From positions 80,977 through 144,976 of the forward strand of contig CAJNYU010003635.1 of assembly GCA_905331475.1 (NCBI GenBank): a DNA stretch of 64,000 bases, in the 5' to 3' direction. This document shows positions 49,832-61,993 of the stretch, piece by piece. This stretch comes from Rotaria socialis. Lineage: Eukaryota; Rotifera; Eurotatoria; Philodinida; Philodinidae. Numbering within the stretch: the first letter of the stretch is position 1; each line of letters begins with the position of its first letter. Under the pieces are notes generated by a model. It was not told the origin of the DNA, searched no databases, and saw only the letters and a list, made by a program, of their open reading frames with translations. The position numbers and the translations under genes were made by a program.

Positions 49832-52768
49832 GTATAAATACAATTTGACTTACTGCATGTAAATTAGCAATTAATAGACAAAAGCAAATGTGCCGTTAGC
49901 TATGTTTTGTGTGCGTAAAAAGAGCAAAATATGCCCACACAATTTCTAGAAAAAAGATTATTTATCGTAGTTTGCCCTATATTATTCTCTACTTCGGGTT
50001 TTCCTTTTTATTCTTTAACACTAATCCATATGAAATAGAATGCCATCATACTTTCTACTCGATATATACTGTTTCTTTTTACCTTATTAGATAACTACTA
50101 ATACATTTCGACATTTGTTTTCAAATAAGACTCACTTGTTTAGAAAAAAAAATGTTATGATTTTACCAACGAGAAAAGAAAACGTCACTAAATAAAAAAC
50201 AGGAATATTAGATGTAGTATAATCAGTTGACATTTATTACACTTCCTATCATCATTTGTGCTTTCGTAGACATAGACACGCAACACGGCATAATACAATT
50301 CTACTATGTGCACACAAATTGAAAAATTGCAAAGATTAGCTCTTATTATTTAGGTCTCGAAGGGAAAATGGCATGTATAGTTACGCCCACCAGAAAAGAA
50401 AGACGTACTCATCCACACGCACTTACATACAGGTAGATACTGAAAAGTGTACATATGTAGAATAGTCAAAGAAAAAAAGAAAAACAATTTATGCGATATT
50501 ATAAAGAATAATCGTATATATGTAATTTCTGGTTGGAAGACGGCGAAGAGAAAAGACACGAGGTGAAATAGTTTTGATGATATTTTAGTCGTTCGAAGCA
50601 TATCTTCTTGCATTACTTTCACTGAAAATAATTTCATAGAAGAGTAAGAGCAGTGAAGTGCCATTGAACAAGAAAAGAACGTTCCTAGATATATAGAACT
50701 GCAACAAGAAAAATCTATCAATCTCCGATTTTCCGCTCGTTCTTTTAATAGGCATGTTGCTTTTTGACAATTTATTTATTCTTTCTAATTATATAACGAA
50801 CAATTATTTGGTCTCTCGTCTTATCGTTTTCATCTCAGCTTAATTTAACATATAGACAAAACCTATTAGATTTTTCGTATTTCGATTCGAGTTTTTCTTG
50901 TTTAGCCAAATGTAGTAATCGGTCTCAATCGTTTCATCTGATTAATATCGATAAAAATATTATTAAATTATTATCATTACTAAGCTCGTATAAAAATGAA
51001 TTCAAATAAAATCGTGAATCGAGACGATGATTTCGATAATCAATCTTTTTCTCTGAATAGTTGACAATTCATTACATGCCGAGAACAATATAGTTTGAAT
51101 AGATGTTGACCTTGGAAATGCTGGGGTTTTGCTGTAGAAGTGTTTTTCTTTTCTTCGTTTTCTTTTCTATTCAACTCCTGATTAAGAGCAAGACGCAAGA
51201 GACAAAAATGTAACAACAAAGGTTGTTTTATTCTGACAGCCGCTAGTCAATAATTTATGAATTAGAATTTACCAATATGCTTTTACTTATAAACAGCTAG
51301 CACCGTTTTTTGGTATTATTTTCCAATCAGATGCTACTGAAGTTAAATATTCAACCTATGAATCAAATTTTTTTTTCTTATCATATTCTCAACTTTGAAT
51401 TTTCATTCGATATGTTTTACGATTATTATGAGAAAAGGTTAGGTGCTTTCTTTGTGTTGTTTTAAGATTCGAAAATAGTCTTTATATACTATTGTAAACA
51501 GATTAGTTTACTTACAATGAGAGTTTTCTTTGATTGACTAATGATTGACTTGAATAATTGTCATGATTGTTTTATTGTACGTATTAAAATTTTAACATGG
51601 CACCAGATAATAGCTAAATTCTGCACTGAAAATATAGAATGATAAACTCAGAGAAAGATTTATTATTTACATATAGTCTACATGAGCTATATCTTAAGAT
51701 CTATAGTAATTTTCATTTTTATTGAAACTTATACAATTAAAACGATAATAAACCCTTCAATCATTCATGAAAATAAAGAAAAAGATCTTTCAGATGTTTA
51801 TCATGTTTGTTTTTGTCGTGCAACTGTTTATTAGTATTTAATCTAGGGATTATGAAGCTACTCAAAGGTTTTAAAAGATTTATTATACAAAGCTATTCTC
51901 TTTTACAATGCAATTCACCGTAAAATATGTTTGTATTTTTGGACTATTATATGAGGATTTTTGTTTTTATTGATTTTCATTGGATTACTTTCTGTAAAAA
52001 CGCTCGTTATGGGTTCGAAAAAATATACATATGTTTGTATTTTTAAACTGGCTAAGATCAAAAGGATTAACATATATGAGTACAAAGAAAATTCCAAATT
52101 AAATATCTTTTCCAATATTATATAGGCTCGTTTGATTTATTTGAATTACCACTAAAAAATCGAGTAGACGGACAAAAATCAAAGATGAATTGCTGCAAAT
52201 TCTATGCAGATGAAACCAAATCGTAGAATACATATCATATTTTAACAAAGAATGAGGCCAAAGGTGTTTTTGCATTTCTTCTGTTCTTGACGTTGTGTCG
52301 AACAACGAGTCGACTGAAGATATATGTAAGAATAAATTGTTCTTCTATATTCTGTAAATTCTAATTACAAAAGGTCTAGAAGAAAAATTCTTTTACATCA
52401 TGAATAATATATTTTTAATCGGGTACAGGGTTGCCAGCTGCTCAGGTCCCAAATGGGGTACATCCGTGAGGTACGCAGTTTACATTTTTCACACTGGTCA
52501 TCAGCTGCGGAAATCAATTTCGAAAACTATTTTCAATCAGGAAAGGGCATTCTCAGTTTTCCGTTTTACTGTAAACTCTAGCTTTCAAATTGAAAGCTTT
52601 ATTTTCTAATAAATATGTTCACAATAAAATTTCATTTTGACATACCTATATTCAATTCAATCATAATAAAACAATGCTTACTCAAAGCGAACCTTCTCGA
52701 TTTATATTTACACTAACTGTTGCACGCTTTTTTTCGAAACTACTTTTGTTAACTTTTGGCACACTTTA

Positions 52769-52951
52769 TCAGTTGCGGTTCTGTTTGACCAAAAGAAAAA
52801 AATCTTCACATGTCATAGTACTATTAAATCTAATTTTCAATTCAGCAGCTATCGTTTCATTCACCGTCAGATTGCGAATGCCTGTCCATGCGCTTTTTCT
52901 TTGACTAAGAACGCCTTTAACAGACGCATTCGAGCAAGGAATTGAATACAC
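52769..52951 (-). pseudogene. hAT transposase C-terminal dimerisation domain fragment
   Basis: A 60-residue frame contains SIPCSNASVKGVLSQRKSAW and LTVNETIAAELKIRFN, which fit the hAT family dimerisation domain (general form SIPCSNA.VERVFS...W...RN...V...KAEL.I). The consensus ER is replaced by KG, and an in-frame stop separates it from the preceding frame (52967-53245), which continues the same protein upstream. It is a decayed remnant inside the element at 52426-53435. Confidence 0.75.
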
Positions 52952-53116
52952 ATAAGAAATAATTTTTTACATTTCAATACTCATTGGTTTCGACTTTACA
53001 AGAAGAAAAGTCCAAAATTGATTAGACCGAAATTCCACTTCTTTTTCATGATTTTCGGTCGTCGGTTTGTGAATGAGATTATCTTCATCATGGGACTTGT
53101 TGCATATGTCATTGTT

Positions 53117-53327
53117 GAATTCTTCATAAACATGACCATTAGCAGCCAACCAATATAATTGACGCTTCACATCTTTATCAATAGTAAATGTCGGATAAAG
53201 AGACAGAAATTTTCTTAGTTTNGAATTCTTAATAAACATGACCATTAGCAGCCAACCAATATAATTGACGCTTCACATCTTTATCAATAGTAAATGTCGG
53301 ATAAAGAGACAGAAATTTTCTTAGTTT
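53117..53327. repeat. Near-identical 105-bp tandem copies around one ambiguous base
   Basis: Bases 53117-53221 and 53223-53327 are identical except for one position (gaattcttC versus gaattcttA). A single n at 53222 separates them. This is what an unmerged contig overlap looks like. It lies inside the hAT relic. Confidence 0.9.
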
Positions 53328-55088
53328 CAATCAAAATATGGATGATAGTAGTCGTAACATTGAAAAATGCAGATGGGGTACAAAAGGCTCAAATTGGGTA
53401 CTGTACCCCCAAATGGGGTACGGCTGGCAACCCTGATCGGGTATATTCTTATTTGGTCTTGCCTATTATCAAATTTTAATGTTTTGCGGAATTATATAAA
53501 TAGACACGCATTATCATATCGATTATTATGTAAAGTTGATACAGTTGATTTCACGTATAAGAGAATAGACAACCCATAGTTTAGTAACAAGTCCAGTCGT
53601 ATTTTTGAACCATGAAAAACAAGTTTTATTTTCATGGCACAATCAAGCCATACTCTGATCAGAAGATACTACAAGCGAGTTCACATCGACATTTGTACAA
53701 TAAGTTCAAATTTTATATTATTTTTTGAGTACAATTATAGTTCATTCTATTTGCTCTAAAAAGAAAAGAAAAGAAAAAATAACGTTTCGTATTGTTCGAA
53801 GTATTTTCTTACATCTTTTGTTCTAAGCTTTTGTTTTGCCTTCAGAAAACAGTTCCAATTTAATTTCTTAGTATAATAGCTTTTTCACTAGATTTTTTGC
53901 GTTGCCTAACAAATAACGATATAATCAAGTCTCTGGGACACTATAAAGTTATATTAAAAAGAAAATAATGCAGAGCTTTTGTCTTACTTCTTTCCGGCAA
54001 CAAACAAGTTTTATAGCATACTCACGTCAAATTTACTGCTGCAATTAGATATGCATTTATATGATCCAGTTGATAATTGAGAAACACAGTTTGCTAGATT
54101 GCTAGAAGAAAAGCTGCCAACATAACATCTATGCCAATACAAAGAAAATGGCAAGATACTGCAAGTAGATAGCTACTTCCAAGTTCCTATTATTGTACAG
54201 TCACAGTATGTCTTTCTAATCGATCGTTTACAAACAGTTTATCTAGACATAGGTACATAAAAAAAACGGATCGATGTGAAAGTTATAAATTTTAGTATTA
54301 TTCATAACTTATCGAAATGAACGAACAATGTTAATACTTTCTCTGTGATCATTTGTCTGATCTAGTTATGTTACATTTTTTTCAAAAAAAAGAATTCAAA
54401 TAATTTATATGTTGGATATAGGACCTGGTTCCTTGTAACAGTTTTTGTTTTGATATGAGTGATGATTCTATATCATTCAAGATACTTTATTGATGAGCTT
54501 TGTTTTCATCGAATTTCAGTTAAAAGATTGTTTACAGTTACATATCGTTTAATGAAACTATACCTTGATTTTCCATCTTAGTATTACATGGATATATAAG
54601 AGACAACTTTGCTTTAAGATAGTCTGTCTAATAGCCCAAAAAATGGTTCAAGTTTAAGGTATCGGTTTATTAATATGACATTTTGCCTATTAAAATTATA
54701 CTGTTACAATATATTGAAAATTTAGCTTTAAAAACATCTGTATAATCTGATCTATGATTATTTAGAATATAACTCTGATCACGAGTGTTTACACGATACT
54801 TGATATAATAGTAATACATACTTTTGATGTGTGACTTCAAAAGGATAACACTTGACGACACCTAATAAATTATGCATTGCACATGAGATTATGATACGTT
54901 TAGTGTTTTTTTAAATATTGTGTCACACGAGAGAAGAGAATTTGAGATGACCAGTGCTTGTCTATATTTTTTTTACACTCTGCTAGCGTGGCACAAATTT
55001 AATATAAGCAAATATCTACGAGCATTTCATTCAATGACTTGACATTGATCCAGGTGATCACTCTATAGAGACATCTATCGAATAAGCA

Positions 55089-55096
<8 letters not shown>

Positions 55097-55118
<22 letters not shown>
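55097..55118. repeat. (AT)n microsatellite
   Basis: A pure run of about eleven AT units following acacacac, 210 bp upstream of the basic protein gene. Confidence 0.8.
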
Positions 55119-55119
<1 letters not shown>

Positions 55120-55328
55120 AACTGAAATAATTAAAATATACTATATCATTCTACTCAAAATACAGATACATTTTTGAGAGAAAAAATTTTCAATTCAATT
55201 TGTTTTCTGATATGGTAATGTGTGGGAAACAAAGACATTCTTGTCTTTTGTCCTCGTACTTCTGTCGTTCCTTGCTTGTCTGTTTTTAAACGTCTCAGTT
55301 TTCGTTTTGCTATATTGATCATCAAATA

Positions 55329-57957
55329 ATGGCAACTGCATCATCGTCAGTACCGCTACTCTATTCTGTATTGACTTCATCTCATGATAACAATGAGGAT
55401 TTTGTCAATCAATTGCGAAATCATCTTAATCAAATTGAAACAAATGTTCAACAAAGTTTAAGTCAAATTCAACAACATAAACCGTATACCTCACTTAAAG
55501 CAGCTACTAATCCAGTTGATTCAACAATGAGAAATAAATTTTTTACCATGTAAGCATATAAAATAGTACAATAAATATTAAGATTCGAAGAATTTTTTCT
55601 TACATTTAGACTCCGAGATGTGGCATCAAAGAATAATTTAGTATGATTGTATAATTTCATGTGATTGCTCATTTAAATGCTATTTCTATTTAGCCATTTG
55701 ATGAATCCTTATTTCGTCGACAAATTTTAGATAAACAAGATTCATCGACATCATTGTAAGTCTATCGTAACTGATGAATTCATCTAAAATTGCTCATTTA
55801 TAGAAAGGTTGATATTGTTCGAGCTACACCAACTCTTACCAATGATAATAATGATCAACATTTATCACCCGTTAATAATACTCGTCGATCTCAATTTGCT
55901 CCTGTTCTTAGCAGTACACCTGTACATCAAACAAGTCCAATTACACCGATTCCAATTGATCTTACAAGTATATAGTTACTCTTCATTCACAACCAATCAA
56001 TTATTTTTCTTCTTCTCTCTAGTGGCTACTCCATCAGTTGCACCCGTTTTAACAAAAACTACAGATGCTCTTTCAACCGTTCTACCATCAGCTATTGTTC
56101 CGCAGCGAGCTAAAGTAGGACGTACAGGTGGCCGTCCTCCACGTATACCACGTGGTGAATCAGTAATACGTGAAAAACATAATACATCAAATATAAAAGA
56201 ACAACAGGAAGAAACGATTCTTGCAAAAGAAGTTTACATTTCGTCAAAACGTCAAATCAAAGGAAATGAAGAAATAATTGAAGAAAATGTTGAAATTGTC
56301 ATTGAACAAACAAATGAAATTCTACCAGATATTATTAAACAAGTGCAAACAACTCCATTGCGTGGAAAAGCTAGAAAAGTTAATCAAGAAAATGTTAATA
56401 TTATTCCACAACTTGAATCACCACCACCAGTATCATCTGTACAGGAAATTGAAACAATAACAACAAAAACGCGGGGTGGAAGAGGTAAAAAGAAAGTCGA
56501 CGAGAAAAAACAAGAAGTTAAACCAACACGAGTAGCGTCGGCACGTAATCGGAATAAAAAGGAAGAAGTTATCATTCCAGAAGAAGCAATTCCGAAATCT
56601 TCAAAAAGAATGACTAGAACTAAAAATGAAGATATTATTTCAAACGAAGAAGTTACAGTTCCAATAGAAAAAATTTCATTACCTTCGAAAAGAACAACTA
56701 AAAATAAAAAAGAACCAACTATTCAAAAAGAAGAAGTTCCAGAACCTTCAAAACGTACAACCAGAAATAAAAAACAAGACGTTATCATTCCGAAGGAAGA
56801 TATTCCACAAGCTTCGAAACGAGTAACAAGAAATAAGAAACTTGATCAACCTATTATCAATACCGAAGAAGTAAACGAAACGAAGTTTTCTTTTTTCTGT
56901 TTTGACTGATTTCTTTTTCTTTTCAGAAACCGTCAACAGTTAAAATGCGTGCTACTCCATCACGTAGTAAAAAGATACTAACAATGGATAAAACTGAACC
57001 CATTATTCTAGCAACACCAAAGAAAATCATGACAAAATCGAATAAACGAAAAGGAATCGATGATGCAACTGAAAATCCAATTGATACTATTCAAGTAAGA
57101 AATTTCTGATGGTTATTTTGGAAATTATATTCTATTTTTTTTCACATCAGCCTTCGTCTCCAAAACGTCGTGTTGGTCGTAATACAAAATCTAAAAGTGC
57201 ATCAGTATTAGAGACTATTGAAATACCGCCAACGATTGAACCAGAACTACAACAACCAAGAATTATGCTTACTCGAACTAGCCGCCGTGGTAAAAAAGAC
57301 ATTGAAATACCAATAGAAAAACAAGAAGTTACTGTTTTGAATAAAACTACTCGAACTGGTCGTGGAAATAAAACCAGTGAACCGATCAATACCGATAGTT
57401 CTACCACTGTTGCAGATCTCGTGATGACATCGGTTACTGTATCGGTAAGTAACAGTATATATTATATTAGTGTTTTTATTTATTGAATCTTATAGGCACC
57501 AGTTACGTCATCGGTAAAAACATTAATTTCTAAACCACCACGGCCACCTATTGCACGAAAGAAAAAAAGCATTGCAATGCCACCAATATCTCAAACATCT
57601 CCATCAACACCATCACCAACAATATCAAAACGTATTCAATCAACATCTCCTATTGCTGATAAGCCATTATTACCATTACCTGTTCCAACAAATGGTGGTC
57701 GGCGTCGTCAACCACAACGTGAAGTACTTATAACACCGCCTCGAGTAGACAAGCCTATGCTAGAAACGTTACCCTCAAATACTCGTAATCTAAAGCGTAC
57801 ACGGTCATCCGTAGCAATAACACCAAAACGAGTTCGTCGTGATGATCTTGTTATAGTAGCTGTGCCGAGTACACCAGGTAGAAAACGAAACGCATGTACG
57901 TGCCAAAAACGAAGAAATAAAATATGCGACATTTGTGCAGCAGCCATTGAAAGTTAA
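55329..57957 (+). CDS. Unrecognised basic repetitive protein, probably nuclear
   Basis: Eight exons (55329-55549, 55610-55640, 55694-55755, 55804-55967, 56023-56870, 56927-57094, 57151-57444, 57496-57957) join in frame to 749 residues. I do not recognise the family. The N-terminal ~110 residues look folded and partly coiled-coil (FVNQLRNHLNQIETNVQQSL, LRDVASKNNLPFDESLFRRQ). The middle is disordered, with at least four repeats of the form E(x)PxxSKRxTRNKK, spaced 25-30 residues, plus AT-hook-like basic motifs (GRTGGRPPRIPRG, TRGGRGKKK, RTGRGNKT). The C-terminus has a basic block (KRTRSSVAITPKRVRR) and a Cys cluster (CTCQKRRNKICDICAAA) able to bind zinc. Charge and motifs suggest chromatin or chromosome binding. 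It converges on the protease gene 820 bp away. Confidence 0.75.
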
Positions 57958-58777
57958 CAAATGGCTCTACTTTTCTTTTAAATATATTTGTATAAAATCT
58001 ATGTACTAGCACATGTCTTTGTCTATTGTAAATGTGTTTATGTGTTACGTTACTCTACATAATATTCTAGTTTGCCTATTTTTTTTTCTTTCTTGTGTTA
58101 TGACTTTGTCAGATGATGAAAAATAAAATTACGTCTAATCCATATGATATTGGATGTTGTGATTACTTTCAATGTAGCATACAATTCAATTGTTTATGAT
58201 GCATTTTTAATGATATTAAGAATATTCAAAGAGATACAAATTATTTTACTGTTAATTTCGGTGACCTGAAATATTCTAAAATGTCCTGAAAGCTTATATT
58301 CATGTTCATTTCACAGTATACGAGATTGATCGTATTTTATAATCGGACATTGCATTGTTGAAATATTATTTTGAAAAGTCTAGGCATACTGTAAAAATGA
58401 TTTATGAGATATTTTTGTTACAGCATATACGTGTGCTACACAACGACATTGAGAGATAACTGTAACAATGACTTGTTCTGGTTCACTGGTCATCGGCGAT
58501 TTAGTTTCTACTTCAGCCAGTTATATTTGAAGTTTGCTGTATTCCCTATGACGAATAACGGTATTCGTCAAGTATATTTCAGAAGAAAAAATAATATTCT
58601 CGAAATATCTCGATCATAGTGACATTATGATTGCATGGTGGAAATAAGACAATAATATTGGATAGTAGAAATGTTTTATTTTTTGCTTTATTTTTTCTTA
58701 AGTATTATTAATACATAATAACATTAGTTGGAGTTGATTTTAGAAATAGAAAAGGATACAGCGTAAAAAGCAGATTT
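57958..58777. other. Convergent 3' intergenic region
   Basis: This 820-bp stretch holds the 3' ends of the basic protein gene (+) and the protease gene (-). Apart from the poly(A) signal at 58122 I see no feature; a 71-codon frame at 58404-58619 has no recognisable domain. Confidence 0.5.
58122..58127 (+). terminator. Candidate polyadenylation signal of the basic protein gene
   Basis: An AATAAA lies 165 bp after the stop codon, behind a T-rich tract and just after atgaaa. Confidence 0.4.
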
Positions 58778-59752
58778 TTATTTGTTTTTGGCAAAATTAA
58801 AGAGCTGACCGATATTGGCCTCCTTAAAGAGGGGACCATGGATTTTACCAGGCGCCAAGCTTGAACCGAAACTGGTCACTGCTACTTGTAAACCTGATCC
58901 TGTATTGCTATTGTAACTTCGGATCCACGGACCACCAGATGAGCCACCATTCATTCCACAGGTGATTTGCATTCCCTTGAAATTGTTTGAAAGCATACTC
59001 ACAATAGCTGATGGCTTCGCTGTTTGTCCATTACATGTGTCCATGACTTCGCCCTTTTCACTATTAGCCGGGTAGCCGAATAGATGAGTTGTACCTACTT
59101 CCGGGGCATTGAGAGAAATACCAAATGCACCAGTGAGATCTTGAACATGTTCATTTTCGTCGTTTATATCGACTAGAACAACGGCAACATCATGAGTGTA
59201 GTCTACTTTAGCCATCCATTCTTGTGTGGTTACTATTGAACGCGCTGGAAATGTACCATGTGGGCGCACATTGTTTTCATAATGTGGCATGAAGATTAAA
59301 TTTGTTGCGAAGACTTTAGCAGTATTATTGTAGACACAATGACCAGCGGTTACGACTGTGTCACGATTTGCTGCGTTCACTACGGAACCAGAGCACATGT
59401 AAGTCAACTTATCGAAGCTGAAATAGATTTTACCGACCGCTGGTGGACCAACAGGAGCTTTTAAGCTTAATGGAGCAGGTGCAGCCAATAATCGTTCGGT
59501 GTTTTTCGCTTCAATCTCCTGAATATCAAGGGGAGACACTCGAATATTGGCATCAAATGACGATTCCATTGGTCGAGCAGAAGCAATTCGTTCTGGTGTC
59601 CAAAAATCAATGACCGATCGTAAGTATTCATGGCGGGTTTGGCTACGAGGAATTGGAACCTCATAGTGAAAAACACCCGAATTGGAGCCAATTGCAGCAC
59701 CACTATTGGCACTGATAAAGCCAAGAATGAATAAGACAGCGAAGAGAGACAT
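58778..59752 (-). CDS. Secreted trypsin-like serine protease of bacterial/fungal type
   Basis: A single exon of 324 residues. A signal peptide (MSLFAVLFILGFISANSGAA) is followed by a propeptide-like region containing FWTPERIASARPMES, a phrase typical of secreted actinobacterial and fungal trypsin-like peptidases. The catalytic triad is visible: His in VVTAGHCV, Asp in YTHDVAVVLVDI, Ser in MNGGSSGGPWIRS. Other family marks are CSGSVVNAANRDTVVTAGHC, FGISLNAPEVGTTHLFGYPA and two Cys pairs. It is unlike animal chymotrypsins, which carry IVGG activation sites. It probably degrades extracellular or ingested protein. All larger neighbours have introns; this gene has none, which with its family membership suggests horizontal acquisition. 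A TATA box 64 bp upstream suggests a normal eukaryotic promoter. Confidence 0.88.
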   Translation of the reverse strand: MSLFAVLFILGFISANSGAAIGSNSGVFHYEVPIPRSQTRHEYLRSVIDFWTPERIASARPMESSFDANIRVSPLDIQEIEAKNTERLLAAPAPLSLKAPVGPPAVGKIYFSFDKLTYMCSGSVVNAANRDTVVTAGHCVYNNTAKVFATNLIFMPHYENNVRPHGTFPARSIVTTQEWMAKVDYTHDVAVVLVDINDENEHVQDLTGAFGISLNAPEVGTTHLFGYPANSEKGEVMDTCNGQTAKPSAIVSMLSNNFKGMQITCGMNGGSSGGPWIRSYNSNTGSGLQVAVTSFGSSLAPGKIHGPLFKEANIGQLFNFAKNK

Positions 59753-59815
59753 GATCGTTGTTATGTTGTAATTTTCTGAACTGTTTGTAACTAATCATCA
59801 AACTTCGATGGACGA

Positions 59816-59824
59816 GTATTTATA
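59816..59824 (-). promoter_or_regulatory. TATA box of the protease gene
   Basis: On the minus strand TATAAATAC lies 64-72 bp upstream of the protease start codon. This would place transcription start about 30 bp further on, giving a 5' leader near 35 nt. Confidence 0.6.
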
Positions 59825-60261
59825 GCTATTCGAATATGGATATCTCAAAAGCGTAGGAGTAGACATTTCATCGAAAAATAATTTGATAAGATTGAATCAT
59901 AAAGTATTTTCGTTTCTTCAAGCAATAAAATGAGCTTGTGCCTATTATGCATTTTCTTTCAAGTTGCTTCAGCAAGTTTTATATACTCTTCAAAGTATCT
60001 CTCTGTAATGAGGTGATATAATAAAAGTTAATCATCTACAAGAAAGTGCACAATACATCGATATCACTTTTATGATTTTGTTTTTCAATAGATTTATAGT
60101 TCAATTAGAGTCACTTTATAGATAACAAAGGAACACTGTAAAACTATTCTTTATTTTCGTGCAATGTCGATTGTAAAAATTCTAGATAGATTTGTTTTGA
60201 ATGTGATTATAATATCTATTGTTTTATATGACTTATTAATCTACCTGACAGTAAGTTCGAT

Positions 60262-60552
60262 GCCCAAGTTGATCAAAACGGACTCGTTTACGGTCTGTTT
60301 ATCGACGGTAAACGATGTCAAAACGGTATATTTACGGCAGTAAATAGGCCTTATTTGCCCGTAATACCTGGCGCAGTAATACGGCACCATAAATAGGACT
60401 GAATTTTCATGGTTTACGGCTGTTTGTGCTTCGCACTCTCATGATAATACGGTCCGTATTACTGCGCCAGATATTACGGCAAACTGTCGCCCGTAAAATA
60501 GTCATAAAGTAACCGTCAACGGCCGTATACGGACCGTACTGTTCGACCTGGG
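60262..60552. mobile_element. ACGG-rich foldback element
   Basis: Outer ends GCCCAAGTTGATCAAAACGG (left) and CCGTACTGTTCGACCTGGGC (right) are imperfect inverted repeats. An inner pair, CTGGCGCAGTAATACGG near 60368 and CCGTATTACTGCGCCAG near 60454, is perfect. The tetramers ACGG and CCGT recur many times, and GC content is clearly above that of the surroundings. No reading frame or clean target duplication is seen. I interpret it as a non-autonomous DNA transposon of unknown superfamily. Confidence 0.65.
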
Positions 60553-61993
60553 CGTGAATGACTTTCGCACCCATATTTGTTAGCGCCAGTGTAGCTATAA
60601 CTAATGGCTTGATATTTTGTCCATTTAATCTGTGTATGAATAGATTTACATGAGATTCTTCGTTGAGCGCTGAGGATATAAAGTGCCGGCATGAGTGGTT
60701 ATCAGGAACCTCTGTTAATTTTTTTAGCATCTACATATATCTGTTATCGATTTTAAATAATAAGATACTCTATCAGTGGATCGATTCACTTTGTAGTAGA
60801 TCCATCTGAAATTTCTGTTCTAAACTTCTTTCTAAAAAAAACTAGCAACACCAGATGGCACAGTTCATACATCAAAAATTCGACTTCTTATGTAACCAAG
60901 TATTTTTATTATTTTCTTTTGCTCCTAATTTTCTTTTGATAAATATACCATAAAAACTTGCTAGTGCAGTCTCATTGGCGTTGAAATGTAGAACTCACAT
61001 ATTCTATATAAACTATGATATCTAACCACATTTAACATTGATTGGTATAATTTGTAATGGGGAGGGCAAGAAGAGCAGGAAAGCTTCAGTCTGAAGAGCG
61101 TAGTTATGGATGACTGCTAATGTAGATATCCACTTGAACTATATCAGCAATATAGAATTTGATTCGCACTCATCGAAAAGGAGCTAAAGCTTATGAAATA
61201 GCCTATATTAGCTTGTCAAAACATTGAATAACAATGGTTTTTTGCAATATCAGCTGTGTAAATATATGTTAGATTCAAATGTTTCGTTTTTATCGATCTT
61301 TTTGTTTAAAATGCATGCTGACTGTCATATAAAGAGTGCTTATATGAAGTAACGGACGATATTCTAGGAATGTTCTCATATGAATTACGCAAGAAATTTC
61401 TACTTTGTAGAAAAAGAAGAGTATTCATATTCAAGTTGGATGTGGGTCTGAAGAGTAATAAATGAATATGTAAAATAAAAAAATGTATTCTTTTATGGAT
61501 CTTTTCATCTTCGAAAAAAACTGATAAATTTTCCTTTAAAATTGACATAGCTCCCAATAGCGTTTAATATTGTCAAACACTTTTATAGTGTTGACTGAAA
61601 AAATTAGTCGTCACAGAGAAATTCAAGAAATCAAAATATCAGTTATACATACCACATTACTACAGGTATATTCAAATTTTAACTTATGCACATTATGATA
61701 TGACCGTCACAGTCTGCATAATCCACGGTCGGCTTCCTAGGAAGGAAAGAAATTTAGAAAGCTTGATGAAAGCCACCTAAAAATTAAGATGAAGTTCCAT
61801 AGAAGTTCAAATGTTTTTCTGAAGATACTATTGTCATATAAGTACAGTTTTTTGTGGTATTCACATCTCAGAGAAAATACATCTATTTTACTTGAAATCT
61901 TTATTATCAATCGGCATCTTGCGATTGCGCCAATAAGAAAATAATGAATTTACATGAGTTAATTATTGATGGATTCATCATTATTATTAGGTA
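60553..61993. other. AT-rich stretch, no gene recognised
   Basis: No coding frame with recognisable features, RNA gene or terminal repeat was found. Frames at 60407-60730 (partly inside the foldback element) and 61306-61557 on the minus strand are featureless. Confidence 0.5.

Larger units (their letters stand above)
52426..53435 (-). mobile_element. hAT transposon relic with perfect 8-bp target duplication
   Basis: Ends CAGGGTTGCCAGC and GCTGGCAACCCTG are perfect 13-bp inverted repeats. Outside both lies ATCGGGTA (52418-52425 and 53436-53443), an exact eight-base target duplication. Both subterminal regions carry AAATGGGGTAC. The interior keeps the 3' part of a hAT transposase on the minus strand, broken by stops. 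The element is therefore internally deleted and not autonomous. Its apparent length includes a 105-bp repeat around an ambiguous base that may be artefactual. Confidence 0.9.
49832..55328. other. Gene-poor region between divergent genes
   Basis: About 5.5 kb with no supported host gene. It contains a hAT relic at 52426-53435 and an (AT)n run at about 55097-55118. Other frames of 60-120 codons have no recognisable domain. The last part (cgtctcag near 55290) is a possible acceptor for the gene starting at 55329. Confidence 0.5.
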
